A stretch of DNA of 64,000 nucleotides from contig OY781044.1 of NCBI GenBank assembly GCA_963676235.1, positions 310,001 through 374,000 on the forward strand. The letters run 5' to 3'. The position numbers and the translations under genes are program-made. Shown piece by piece: positions 29,273 through 38,573 of this stretch. The DNA is from JALNYB01 sp963676235 (GTDB lineage Archaea; Thermoplasmatota; Thermoplasmata; Methanomassiliicoccales; Methanomethylophilaceae). The number at the start of each line of letters is the position of its first letter. Position 1 is the first letter of the stretch. Under the pieces are notes generated by a model, which saw only the letters and a list, made by a program, of their open reading frames with translations, ran no database searches and had not been told where the DNA came from.

Positions 29273-30353
29273 AAGACAAAAAAAGGCACTGGATAATCTT
29301 ACCTCTGTGGTAGAGACTACATACAATCAGCTGAACGATGGAGAAATCCCTGTAATGAATCTTCCCCTGAGGGCGAAGAAGAACATTGAATTCGACCCTA
29401 TCCACGATGTTTGGAAATACGGAAACCTACAAACTACTCGTACGGCAAAGACCGTTCAAGGTGCACAGATGATGCTAAGGACAATGTACACTGCAGAGTT
29501 CATCAACGAGATGATCGATCAGGGCAAATCATCAACCTTAAGGGAAATGTATTACATCTCAGAAGGATGGCATAATGCAAAATTCCACACACAGGATGAA
29601 GGCAACCTGCTTGCAGAGGACCTAGAGATCATAACACACTGCATGCGCGAGGATTTCAAACTGCGTCCTGAAGAATCTGGAGCACATGTTTACGGAAATG
29701 TAGATTTCAAAACAATGACCAAAAAAGGAATGAAGGATTTCAACTGCATCGATGACGTAGCTGAGACCGGATTTGCCATACCATACAACTGTGAGAAAGA
29801 AACATTCGAAATTGTTAAAACAGATGCAAAATTCGTCATGGCTATCGAGACCGGTGGTATGTACGCCAGACTAATAGAGAACGGATTCCCTGAAAAGTTC
29901 AACTGTATACTTGTGCATCTGAGTGGACAGCCTGCAAGAAGCACAAGGCGCCTTATCAAAAGACTTAACGAAGAAATGAAACTGCCGATCACCGTATTCA
30001 CCGATGGCGACCCGTGGTCGTTCAGAATATATGGATCCATTGCATACGGTGCCATCAAAACAGCCCATATCTCTGATTTTCTAGCTACTCCTACAGCACA
30101 ATTCATAGGTATTACCCCATCAGATATCCTAAACTATGACCTACCTACGGATAAACTCACAGACAAGGATATCGGAGCACTTAACGCAGAACTATCAGAT
30201 CCGAGATTCGCAGATGAATTCTGGGTCAACGAGATTCAGGCCATGCTCGGTATGAATAAGAAAGCCGAACAACAGGCGTTAGCGAAGTATGGTCTAGAAT
30301 ATGTAACAAACACATATCTTCCTGAAAAGCTAACAAATATGGGAATTTTGTAA
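29265..30353 (+). CDS. top6A: DNA topoisomerase VI subunit A (Spo11-like)
   Basis: DNA-cleaving subunit. The catalytic tyrosine lies in TLREMYYISEGW near residue 97, in the winged-helix domain; the Toprim metal sites are ETGGMYARL and DGDPWSFRIYGSIAYG. I prefer the ATG at 29265 (362 aa) because GGAGG at 29251-29255 is nine bases upstream; an ATG at 29259 would leave only three. The start overlaps the end of top6B by eight bases, so translation is coupled. Confidence 0.95.
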   Translation: MNERQKKALDNLTSVVETTYNQLNDGEIPVMNLPLRAKKNIEFDPIHDVWKYGNLQTTRTAKTVQGAQMMLRTMYTAEFINEMIDQGKSSTLREMYYISEGWHNAKFHTQDEGNLLAEDLEIITHCMREDFKLRPEESGAHVYGNVDFKTMTKKGMKDFNCIDDVAETGFAIPYNCEKETFEIVKTDAKFVMAIETGGMYARLIENGFPEKFNCILVHLSGQPARSTRRLIKRLNEEMKLPITVFTDGDPWSFRIYGSIAYGAIKTAHISDFLATPTAQFIGITPSDILNYDLPTDKLTDKDIGALNAELSDPRFADEFWVNEIQAMLGMNKKAEQQALAKYGLEYVTNTYLPEKLTNMGIL

Positions 30354-30864
30354 AATCAATTAAGATAGATGTACGTCAGATGTCTGAACGGCGTTCGACG
30401 TGCATCTAATTTCTTTTAAAAATTTCTTATAATTTATATGTATACAGAGACAGAGATTATTACCAAAACAGCAACGATTATTATTTGATATCATCTTTAT
30501 TTATCAACAATATAAATTTTCATAGCGTCTTCATAATTAATTTATATCGAATATTCGTAAGATCTTCTCCCCTTGAGATCATTAGGATGAGAGAAAGAGG
30601 ACTAGAACAATCATTCGCAGATGCTTCAGTCCAAATTCTGGCTTGTTCCATAGTATGTGTCTTGATTACCATGGTCTCACCGATTGACAATGTTATTAAC
30701 AAATAGGCATATTCTTATTATATTTTTAATAACGTCGAGTGAATGGTTATGTATTTGAAAAATTTAAAACTTTCCAACATGAAGACAGCATGATTTGTGC
30801 AACTGTTGGTCGCACTTTCATCCTATCGGATTGTTATCTCAATTGAAATGTGGAGAAACAAAAA
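30354..30864. other. Intergenic region with terminator, upstream of CobW-like gene
   Basis: Holds the top6 terminator hairpin (30367-30407) and the promoter of the CobW-like gene. A 73-codon frame at 30485-30706 is not supported by a ribosome site or any similarity I can see. Confidence 0.4.
30367..30407 (+). terminator. Hairpin terminator after top6A
   Basis: AGATGTACGTC at 30367-30377 pairs with GACGTGCATCT at 30397-30407 (11 pairs, one T-G), with a smaller inner stem GAAC/GTTC, then AATTTCTTTT. Confidence 0.65.
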
Positions 30865-31971
30865 ATGAGTAAGACACCTGTAACAATCATCACTGGATAC
30901 CTAGGATCAGGAAAAACCACTTTAATGAATGAGCTTTTAAAACAAAACCAAGACAAACGGATCGCCCTTATCGTCAACGACCTAGGTAGCGTCAATGTCG
31001 ACAGCAACCTTATCAAGAACGGGAATGTGATCGAGAACGAAACCCTTCGCGAAATGACTGGAGGCTGCATCTGCTGCACATTGAGAGATAAATTCATGTC
31101 CGAATTGCAACAAGTAGCAGTAACTGGCAAATTCGATTCCATTCTGGTAGAAGCTTCTGGAGTAAGCAACCCGACAGGAATCTGCCAAGGTTTCATGATA
31201 TACGAAGAACAGCAGAGAGACATGGCCTTTTATCTAAACAATGTCGTTTCAGTCGTCGACGCTTCAAGGATCTTCACCGAATTTTTGGATGATATCTCAA
31301 AAAATGGGAATGATACAGAAGACTCGGATATCGTAAATCTAGTTATGGATCAGATTGAATTCTGCAATGTTCTCATCTTAAACAAATGTGATCTATTAAT
31401 CAAAGAAGACCTGGAAAAGGTAAGGTCGGTGGTCAAAGGATTGCAACCAGATGCAAAACTGATTGAGACTGTTCAGGGAAAAGTTAATACTGCAGACATT
31501 TTCAACTCGAACAGATTCGATTTCTACAAAGTATTATCTTCTTCAACCTATCAAAAATCTCTGGACAGAGATCAGGCAAACGAGAAAAATGGTATGGATG
31601 ATTTCGGGATAACCTCGTTCGTATTCACAGAAAGAAGACCTTTCAACTATAAAAAATTCTCAAAATTCCTAGATAATTATCCAAAGACGCTGATCCGTTC
31701 AAAGGGTTATGTCTGGTTCTCCAATAAGCCGAAGATCATGATGCTTTTTGAACAGGCCGGGAAGAACCTGATGCTCACAGGCGTCTCTGAATGGGTGGCA
31801 TCATATTCTAAAAAAGAGCGGGATGAGATTTTCAGCTACTACCCAAAAATAAAGGAAGACTGGGATGAGAAATACGGCGATAGGAATAATGAACTCGTTC
31901 TTATTGGCAGGGATTATAACAGAGATGAGATCGTAAACACCTTAAACGATTGTATAGACAATCGTTACTAA
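30865..31971 (+). CDS. CobW/P47K-family GTPase (metallochaperone-like)
   Basis: A 368-residue GTPase of the CobW/YjiA/ZNG group, thought to deliver metals such as zinc or cobalt to client proteins. Walker A GYLGSGKTT is at residues 10-18, the metal site GGCICC near 67-72, and the guanine-specificity NKCD near 172-175; a CobW_C domain follows DDFGITSFVFTERRPF. ATG at 30865 is chosen because GTGGAG lies about 10 bases upstream; a GTG at 30850 adds five residues. It stands alone with long non-coding flanks, so its client cannot be read from context. Confidence 0.88.
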   Translation: MSKTPVTIITGYLGSGKTTLMNELLKQNQDKRIALIVNDLGSVNVDSNLIKNGNVIENETLREMTGGCICCTLRDKFMSELQQVAVTGKFDSILVEASGVSNPTGICQGFMIYEEQQRDMAFYLNNVVSVVDASRIFTEFLDDISKNGNDTEDSDIVNLVMDQIEFCNVLILNKCDLLIKEDLEKVRSVVKGLQPDAKLIETVQGKVNTADIFNSNRFDFYKVLSSSTYQKSLDRDQANEKNGMDDFGITSFVFTERRPFNYKKFSKFLDNYPKTLIRSKGYVWFSNKPKIMMLFEQAGKNLMLTGVSEWVASYSKKERDEIFSYYPKIKEDWDEKYGDRNNELVLIGRDYNRDEIVNTLNDCIDNRY

Positions 31972-32532
31972 ACACAGGTCCTGCAACCCAGGATTACTTC
32001 AAACCATTTGAACTCACAGACGAACTGACGGACATAATCAGAGTATATTAAGCCCGTCCGCTCGTCCCACGAGATAGATAAATAAGAGAGAATCTGAATG
32101 AAAATTCGTAATCATCGAATGGAGTCCCCAATAACGGCTAAGAAATTGTGACCAAAATAATATATCTATACTCAAAAACACATTGCTCTTCTATTTTCTT
32201 ATTCATGAATACTATTATTGAAAATTCTTATTACGGTACATGACAACCTGATTCCGTTCTTTAACTTCAATGATATCATATTGATTAATGATGTGGTTTC
32301 CATAAATAAGTCATCAACTCCAACAAAGACCGGACGTGATAGGCCAGTCCCATCTCCATTGCGGTTAGAATTCAGACATGAAACATCTACAATGATTTTC
32401 GACTCTCTTTTTCCAATATCGACACCTATAATGAAGATACAGTTTATAAAAATTCAAAATTACTAATTAGTAGAACACTATAGAAATTTTAAATCAAATA
32501 ATTAAAAAAAGAAAGGAGTTTGATAAGATCTC
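31972..32532. other. Long intergenic region between convergent genes
   Basis: 561 bases with no gene I can support. A short frame just after the CobW-like gene (to TAA at about 32051) reads like a coding fragment (QDYFKPFELTDELTDIIRVY), and an opposite-strand frame around 32218-32440 encodes a IIGVDIGKRES stretch. Both lack starts and may be gene remnants. Confidence 0.4.
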
Positions 32533-34077
32533 TTACTGGGAAACTTGAATAAATCTATTGATAACAAACGATTTGTCCATACTTGCAAGGAAAGGTCCGA
32601 GCCTCGGCCCAGCTGTCTTTCCAATAAGCACAGAGTAAATTGCTTTGAATGCACCTTTCGATCCGAGAGGTGATTCCTTTCCGGTATCAGAAATAATCGA
32701 ATTGATGGTGATAGCGTCCCAAACACAATCATTCATCCTGTTGACAAGATCTTTGAAGAAGACCTTCTCAGTCATTCCGAGTTCGAGTCCGGGAGGTGCT
32801 GTCTGACACACACAGAACTTCACTGAATCAGGTGCAAAACCATTCAACCAGAATCTTACACAATTGACTCTACGCTCTAGTCTCTTCAGATCGTCTGCAC
32901 TTACTGCACTGAAATCCTCAGTACGTTTCAAAACATCCATGACGCCTTCAAAAGTATCTGCCATCTGAGCAACATTTACCAAGTGTCTATACGGTATCTG
33001 ATGTGGCTGTTTGACTGGTACATGATTATGCTGTGAGATTTCGTATGCACGAACAGAATTCTCTTCTGCCTCTGTAAACTCTGCACTGAAGAAGGCACGT
33101 TCCATCCTATCATATTCATCGGCCATATCTAATGTTCCGAGTCCAGAGTCATAATCGATAGCTTTGTTGGGATTGACTCTTAAAAACAAATAATTCAAAA
33201 CTTCTGGAGGAGTCATATTGATTGCATCCAGTCCTGTAACAGAACATCCTAAAGACTTATGCATCTGCCCTACTCCTTTCAACTGTACGAACTCATAAGG
33301 TATCGGTATAGGCGGTTCAACACCATAGATTTCTCTTGAGATCCTCTTTCCGGTATCATATGATCCTCCGGCTGCGGCATGGTCCTTTCCGAAAGGCTCT
33401 GCAGATGTCCCGAAAATCGCCCATTTTGCAGGCCACTCGCATCTCCATGTGAGTTTTCCGTCACCTTTTGTGATATCTGCCTTTCCGTGGTGTCCACAAC
33501 TGCAATCATACTCAACGTACGGACGTTTGTAAGATTCAAAAATAGGATTGGTAAACCGTCCACATTTTTCACAAACGGGATTGTAAGGTGCATAATTAGG
33601 ATTTGCCTCTTTTCCAGAAACGTCATGAAGAATATCTATGACCTGCTGTCTCTTCTTGAAAGTTAAATCGATAGCTTCGGCGAACTCCCCCTTATCGTAG
33701 AGTTCATGAGTCCAGATGATCTCACATTTCACACCTAATGAATCGACCGCATCCAGAAACGGTTGGACAAAGTGTTGTGCATAATTCCTATGCTTTCCAC
33801 ATGGACATGGAATTCTTGAGATTGGCATACCTACATATTTTTCATACTCTTTAGGCAGGAAATCGTAACATTTCCTCAGCGGGTCGAAAGAATCGACAAG
33901 GTAAATAAGCTTAACATCTTTGCCGAGTCCTTCCACAGCACTGCGGACAGATTCTCCTGTTATGGCCTCTCTCAGACTTCCCACATGGATTATACCAGTG
34001 GGGCTAATACCTGTAGCGATCAAAGGATGATCGCAGGTATCAGCCACTTCTTTCGCAATAACGTCAGCCCAATGCAT
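32533..34077 (-). CDS. lysS: Class I lysyl-tRNA synthetase
   Basis: Charges tRNA-Lys; the class I form is typical of most archaea. MHWADVIAKEV is the usual N-terminus, so I start at the ATG at 34077 (514 aa); an in-frame ATG at 34125 adds 16 residues. The HIGH-type motif is IIHVGSLREA, and two cysteine-rich segments (CPCGKH and CEKCGRF..CSCGHHG) are present. Where the family has K-M-S-S-S-K-G, this protein has Q-M-H-K-S-L-G near residue 272, so both motif lysines are shifted or lost. It is otherwise full length. No second LysRS is visible in the window. Confidence 0.9.
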   Translation of the reverse strand: MHWADVIAKEVADTCDHPLIATGISPTGIIHVGSLREAITGESVRSAVEGLGKDVKLIYLVDSFDPLRKCYDFLPKEYEKYVGMPISRIPCPCGKHRNYAQHFVQPFLDAVDSLGVKCEIIWTHELYDKGEFAEAIDLTFKKRQQVIDILHDVSGKEANPNYAPYNPVCEKCGRFTNPIFESYKRPYVEYDCSCGHHGKADITKGDGKLTWRCEWPAKWAIFGTSAEPFGKDHAAAGGSYDTGKRISREIYGVEPPIPIPYEFVQLKGVGQMHKSLGCSVTGLDAINMTPPEVLNYLFLRVNPNKAIDYDSGLGTLDMADEYDRMERAFFSAEFTEAEENSVRAYEISQHNHVPVKQPHQIPYRHLVNVAQMADTFEGVMDVLKRTEDFSAVSADDLKRLERRVNCVRFWLNGFAPDSVKFCVCQTAPPGLELGMTEKVFFKDLVNRMNDCVWDAITINSIISDTGKESPLGSKGAFKAIYSVLIGKTAGPRLGPFLASMDKSFVINRFIQVSQ

Positions 34078-34178
34078 TGTAATCAGATGTGTAACATAAC
34101 CGATATAAAAGAGATTTTCGGTCATTTTATCTATTTAATAGTTTTTTTCAAGAAAATATATATTTTTCTCTCGGTAGA

Positions 34179-34187
34179 TTTTTATAT
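34179..34187 (+). promoter_or_regulatory. TATA box for Sec61-beta gene
   Basis: TTTTATATG, centred about 25 bp before the ATG at 34209; the transcript is probably leaderless. Confidence 0.55.
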
Positions 34188-34208
34188 GGATTTTCGATTC
34201 ACTAACTG

Positions 34209-34373
34209 ATGGCAAAGAAGAACGACAGTACATTCGCATCATCCGCAGGATTGATGAGATACTTCGACACAGAAGATGACAAAGGTATCAGGGTGAGCCC
34301 AAAGGGTGTCATAGGAATCGCTATCGCATTCGCAGTTTTTATTCTTCTATTGCCTGTGTTCCTGCCCGTTTAA
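34209..34373 (+). CDS. secG: Preprotein translocase subunit Sec61-beta (SecG)
   Basis: A 54-residue tail-anchored protein: a soluble N-terminus (MAKKNDSTFASSAGLMRYFD), the conserved GIRVSPKGVIGIAI region and one C-terminal helix (AIAFAVFILLLPVFLPV). This pattern, with an AGLMRYFD block before the helix, is that of archaeal Sec61-beta, a non-essential part of the SecYEG channel. It is monocistronic, with a TATA box placed for a leaderless start. Confidence 0.9.
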   Translation: MAKKNDSTFASSAGLMRYFDTEDDKGIRVSPKGVIGIAIAFAVFILLLPVFLPV

Positions 34374-34497
34374 GCATGATCTTATTGATTTATTCGTTTC
34401 TTATAGCTGAAGCTATGTAATTTTAAATGATTTTTGATTTCACAATGTATTCTGTGAAGTAAATATAGAAAATACGATAAAAGGTTTCAGTTACACC

Positions 34498-35796
34498 TTA
34501 AACCAGATCATCTGGTGTGATCTTATATTCGGGTGGATACTTCTTCCTAAATGCCTTTGCAAGCAACGGAGGTGCTATTATGGTCGTAGCTACAGCCATT
34601 ATGACAACTACTGCATACAATTCATTAGACATCGCACCTGAACTCAATCCGTATGCTGCAACAATTATACCTACTTCCCCTCTAGGGATCATACCTACAC
34701 CAATTATGTGTCTGGATTCTTTTGTAAGGGTCTTGTCCCCCATCTGTGCACCCAAACCGCATCCGATATACTTCGATATAACTGCGAGGAATATCACTAT
34801 AGTTGCCAGCACGATCACGGTCACGCTCGCGCATGATTCAAGATCGACCTGCATTCCCACATTCACGAAGAAATAAGATATGAATAAAGTTGTGATCGAT
34901 TCGATCTTACCCTCGAGATCCCACTCCCACGCATATTCTGCAAGAAGCATACCTCCGAGGAATGCCCCTATGATTGTTGCAAGACCTATCATATCTGCGG
35001 CCCATGAGAATCCAAGACATACTACTATAGCAAGGATCAACTTGTTGACAGAAGAGTGCGCCTCTCCTGTCACTGCAACTTTCCTCTTGTGCATTTCGTC
35101 GAAATACTTGTATATTCTAGGTACGACCCAATATGCAAGTGCTAACATCAATAGAACAAACGCCACTGCCTTGAACACGGTCACCGAAATGGACAACACT
35201 GACAATTCTTCACCGCCGGCCATCCCCATAACTATCGCAAGTACGATCATTCCTAAGACATCATCAATGACCGCTGCACCGATTATAATCCTAGATTCCA
35301 AGGTTTCCAATACCTTCATATCCTTGATTACACGAGCTGTAATACCTACGCTGGTAGCTACCATTGCAGCAGCCAAGAACAATGCATGATGCATATTTCC
35401 ATCATACACCATTATCAAGATAAAACCGAAAATGAATGGAATTATAACTCCCATTGTAGCTGTAAGCATCGCTGTTTTTCCAACTGCGAAGAGATCCCTA
35501 ACTTTTGTCTCCAATCCTACAGAGAACAACAAGAATATCACTCCTATTTCAGCAAATATCTCAAGCACATTATAATTATCATTTGGCTCAATAGGGGGGA
35601 TTATGTTAATATTTCCCATATCAATATTTAAAAGAGTGAGTAAAGATGTACCATCGAAAGATATGTTCGCAATAAGGATACCTACGATGATCTCACCGAT
35701 CAGCCCGGGCATTCCAAAACGAGCAAAAAGCCTAGCTCCAATGCGTGCCAGCACTAAAAGTACAACGAGCATTAAAATGACCGAGGCAACATCCAT
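34498..35796 (-). CDS. Cation/proton antiporter, CPA2 (Kef/NapA-like) family
   Basis: A 432-residue membrane protein with about 12 helices, exchanging Na+ or K+ for protons. GLIGEIIVGILIAN opens the fold; the core has AAAMVATSVGITARVIKD and AAVIDDVLGMIVLA, whose paired aspartates (DD) are the ion-binding residues of electrogenic members; GMIPRGEVGIIVAAYG follows. No C-terminal RCK/TrkA-N regulatory domain is present. Monocistronic. Confidence 0.87.
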   Translation of the reverse strand: MDVASVILMLVVLLVLARIGARLFARFGMPGLIGEIIVGILIANISFDGTSLLTLLNIDMGNINIIPPIEPNDNYNVLEIFAEIGVIFLLFSVGLETKVRDLFAVGKTAMLTATMGVIIPFIFGFILIMVYDGNMHHALFLAAAMVATSVGITARVIKDMKVLETLESRIIIGAAVIDDVLGMIVLAIVMGMAGGEELSVLSISVTVFKAVAFVLLMLALAYWVVPRIYKYFDEMHKRKVAVTGEAHSSVNKLILAIVVCLGFSWAADMIGLATIIGAFLGGMLLAEYAWEWDLEGKIESITTLFISYFFVNVGMQVDLESCASVTVIVLATIVIFLAVISKYIGCGLGAQMGDKTLTKESRHIIGVGMIPRGEVGIIVAAYGLSSGAMSNELYAVVVIMAVATTIIAPPLLAKAFRKKYPPEYKITPDDLV

Positions 35797-35869
35797 ACGA
35801 GCGTGAATACGTCATCATTTAAAAGAATTAGTATAATAAAAAGAAAAATGTTTATTGAGGCATTAAACC

Positions 35870-37147
35870 TCAGAAAGTAAAATTGACATTCGGGCCGTTG
35901 TTCTGAACGGATTTGTTTCCTTCGAAATCGAATGAAACATTTGACGACCCATCACCCATAACAGCTTCTTTAACACTTAATACTGAGAATTTGGCATCAT
36001 ATGCCTCAAGCCCATCATCTGGAATCTCTATATATGCCTCTTCAGACTCAGCGATAAAATCATCTGCATAACACATTCCTGGAATTGTGATCTTCAAGAT
36101 ATCTGCTACGATGTCATCGACCTTCATAGCCTTGGTTGTCTTGATCTCTAGTGCTTCAATGGCTACAGGTCCGACCATTACAGGTGCTGGAAGACTCTTC
36201 ATATATGGTGTTCCGAATTCTGGCACGAAATACTCATGTTTTACGAATGTTTCCTTGGGCTCTAAATCTGGAATCGCCAATTTTTCAAACTCAACCGTTG
36301 CACTGGCAGGCACTATAGCCGCTTCAGATGTTATAGCCGCTTCACTACCGGTTCCGACAAATGATCCGATATCAACAAGACCTTCCATATTTACATCTGC
36401 AACGTTCTGTGGAACATTGTTCTCAAGATGCAATCCCTCGGGCGCCTCAAATGTAAGATGCTGAACAGGCATAACAACTGCGCTCTCTTCGACACTGAAT
36501 TCGTCATTGGAATCTTCATAGCCGATGACATCTACCTTTGGTATATCAACGACAGCCCCTGCCGAAGTTTTTGCAAATTCCGGCTCTGATTTGATCATTG
36601 ACTGCTCTCCGCTGATGAACTCTGAAGAATCTCCCAATTCTAAAAGAGACGCCTCTGCACACTTATAGTGTTCCTTGACTATGATCTCATCTAGATTTAC
36701 TTCTCCATAGTCAGGCCTCGGCTCTGCATTAGCAAAAATATCAGAAGCCTGTCTTACATCTATCTCAGATTCTGCAGACATTGCTACGACTTCTTCGGAT
36801 ACCTGAGGTGAATCGAATTCCTCTGAACTCATTTTTATCATAATAGGGCCGTCGTCCTCAAAACACACATTATCAGGCTCTGCGGCTATGTATATGTCAT
36901 CATGATCTGAGACATTATAGATCACAAAACCCTCTTTATTGAGTTCTCTGATGCCCTCGGATACTACCGACTCCATAACTGGCTTCACAAATCTTCCTGA
37001 ATCATTAGATTCGTCAGATACGCTGAACCCAGGATGCCTTTGTTGAACATCTATGTGCTCGTCGCAGGTTCCCAACTCCGACCTGAGAATACGCTTGAAA
37101 AAGCCCCCTTCAGAGCTACTGCTGTTTCTATTAGAGTGTTTACTCAT
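35870..37147 (-). CDS. Acidic protein of unknown function
   Basis: About 425 residues, strongly acidic, with many Glu/Ser/Val-rich stretches and no membrane segment, signal peptide or catalytic motif I recognise. The first ~40 residues are basic and serine-rich (SKHSNRNSSSSEGGFFKRIL); the rest looks largely disordered with short hydrophobic patches, and a more ordered C-terminal part from KAMKVDDIVADILK. I start at the ATG at 37147 because GGTG lies seven bases upstream; an ATG at 37168 adds seven residues. It lies 70 bp downstream of the NikR-like gene on the same strand, so the two may share a transcript. Confidence 0.6.
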   Translation of the reverse strand: MSKHSNRNSSSSEGGFFKRILRSELGTCDEHIDVQQRHPGFSVSDESNDSGRFVKPVMESVVSEGIRELNKEGFVIYNVSDHDDIYIAAEPDNVCFEDDGPIMIKMSSEEFDSPQVSEEVVAMSAESEIDVRQASDIFANAEPRPDYGEVNLDEIIVKEHYKCAEASLLELGDSSEFISGEQSMIKSEPEFAKTSAGAVVDIPKVDVIGYEDSNDEFSVEESAVVMPVQHLTFEAPEGLHLENNVPQNVADVNMEGLVDIGSFVGTGSEAAITSEAAIVPASATVEFEKLAIPDLEPKETFVKHEYFVPEFGTPYMKSLPAPVMVGPVAIEALEIKTTKAMKVDDIVADILKITIPGMCYADDFIAESEEAYIEIPDDGLEAYDAKFSVLSVKEAVMGDGSSNVSFDFEGNKSVQNNGPNVNFTF

Positions 37148-37217
37148 CCCATCCCACCAAAACAACATACGGAGTATGGATATTAAAAGCTATAGCCAAT
37201 CTACAACTAATGCGGTT

Positions 37218-37601
37218 TTAGCTTCTTACAAATCTAACATAATCTGCTTTTCCAGTAGCGTGTATCTCTCTGAGCATGGATGACAAATTATCAGCATCAG
37301 AAGAAATGACCATGACCTCTAAACACTTATGATTCTTCAGATGAGAATGAAGTTGCGTCTTGATATCTTCCTCATATTTAGCCTGAATAAGACTCATCCA
37401 TGGATCTGCATGTCCTTTCTTCACTATTATTAGGATGCCCTCAACAATACCTTCCATACTCTTGATATCCTGCACTTCGATCATCGCCGCGTTGATAGAA
37501 GTACGAACTGCTTCACTCCTTCCGCTGAGTCCAAATGCCTCTTGTATATCATCCAGTGCTTTCAGATTCTCATCATTTAACGATATGCTTACAATTCCTA
37601 T
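37218..37601 (-). CDS. NikR-like ribbon-helix-helix metal regulator, apparent ATA start
   Basis: A 127-residue regulator. The N-terminal ribbon-helix-helix reads GIVSISLNDENLKALDDIQ, then GLSGRSEAVRTSIN, the usual DNA-binding pattern; the C-terminal ACT-like domain has LHSHLKNHKCLEVMVI, matching the nickel-site segment HxH..C of NikR. Aligned by eye, the fourth NikR ligand (His76 in E. coli) is alanine here. No ATG, GTG or TTG precedes the DNA-binding part; the ATA at 37601 lies four bases after GGTGA, exactly the spacing of ATG genes in this window. The only in-frame ATG (37484) would delete the DNA-binding domain. It is divergent from the ZIP transporter gene, a likely target. Confidence 0.8.
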   Translation of the reverse strand: MGIVSISLNDENLKALDDIQEAFGLSGRSEAVRTSINAAMIEVQDIKSMEGIVEGILIIVKKGHADPWMSLIQAKYEEDIKTQLHSHLKNHKCLEVMVISSDADNLSSMLREIHATGKADYVRFVRS

Positions 37602-37642
37602 GATATCACCTTATTAACAATCAATGATAATATTATGAAATG

Positions 37643-37670
37643 TTATTAATGTTGCGGTAATAATTAATAA
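37643..37670. promoter_or_regulatory. Candidate operator between NikR-like and ZIP genes
   Basis: TTATTAAT at 37643-37650 and ATTAATAA at 37663-37670 form a perfect inverted repeat with a 12-base spacer, in the 91-base gap between the divergent genes. It could be a regulator site, overlapping promoter elements, or chance in AT-rich DNA. Confidence 0.4.
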
Positions 37671-37692
37671 AACCTCGGCATGAATCCAGAAT

Positions 37693-38481
37693 ATGGATCC
37701 GATATTCTCGTTCACCAGTTATCTAATAATAATTTTGATCGTCTCTATTGCTGGAGCACTGCTTCCTCAACTGATCAGACTATCTGACAAACAAGTACAC
37801 CTTGCGATAGCATTCAGCGCGGGCATATTCCTGGGCGTACTGTTTCTTATGCTCCTTCCGGAAGCTATTAACGAAAGCATTGAAAACAACTACAGCGCGA
37901 TGACCGTGATGTATGCAGTCCTTGGAGGATTCATCGCAATATTCATTGTTGATTTCCTACTGAAACAATATTACACGCCAGAATGTACATGCAAGGAATG
38001 CATGGACCATCACTCTCATGACATTACATCATTCTCAGCATTCATCGGACTTGCCATTCATGCATGTTTCGATGGTCTCGCACTCGCAACCGCATTCATC
38101 GCAGGACAGGAAATCGGATTGGCCGTATTGGTTGCCATGTGTATCCACAAAGTTGTCGTTGTATTTTCACTTTCTAGTACATTCCTTCTATCCAACAAAA
38201 AGAAAAGCGCCATAAAATATCTCATTACATTCTGTTTCATATCGCCTGTGGCAGGACTTTTCTCATATTTGGCGCTCAACGGTGCATCAGCAGAATGGGC
38301 AGGCCTTGCATTCGCCGTATCTGCAGGAATATTCATGTTCGTCACCATGTGTGACATTATTCCCGAAGCTTTCCATAGAAAGAACCTCAACATCAAATCG
38401 ATCCTTCTAACTCTCTTGGGCCTTGTAGTTGTAATAGCTGTAGTTATCATTACGAATGCACTCGGCGGAGACATCTGTTAA
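37693..38481 (+). CDS. ZIP-family metal transporter
   Basis: Divalent-metal importer (zinc, iron or manganese) in the cytoplasmic membrane; 262 residues with eight helices. The metal-path helices are visible as HACFDGLALATAF (helix 4) and CIHKVVVVFSLS (helix 5). A cysteine/histidine-rich loop, CTCKECMDHHSHD, lies between helices 3 and 4, and DIIPEAFH follows in the last third. It is divergent from the NikR-like regulator, so metal-dependent control is likely. Confidence 0.9.
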   Translation: MDPIFSFTSYLIIILIVSIAGALLPQLIRLSDKQVHLAIAFSAGIFLGVLFLMLLPEAINESIENNYSAMTVMYAVLGGFIAIFIVDFLLKQYYTPECTCKECMDHHSHDITSFSAFIGLAIHACFDGLALATAFIAGQEIGLAVLVAMCIHKVVVVFSLSSTFLLSNKKKSAIKYLITFCFISPVAGLFSYLALNGASAEWAGLAFAVSAGIFMFVTMCDIIPEAFHRKNLNIKSILLTLLGLVVVIAVVIITNALGGDIC

Positions 38482-38573
38482 TTTTTTAACAAACTTTTTA
38501 ATTTATATTTAATCGACAAATGTCGAATATATTATACGTCAGTATTATAAACCCTAACGAATATTACTTAAAT

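Noticed and set aside
30485..30706. 73-codon frame before the CobW-like gene
   Set aside because: No start context and an opposite-strand frame of similar length; looks like chance.
32218..32466. Opposite-strand frame with IIGVDIGKRES and RPVFVGVDD stretches, possible transposase or gene remnant
   Set aside because: No start codon, no ribosome site, too short to assign; noted only as a possible fossil.
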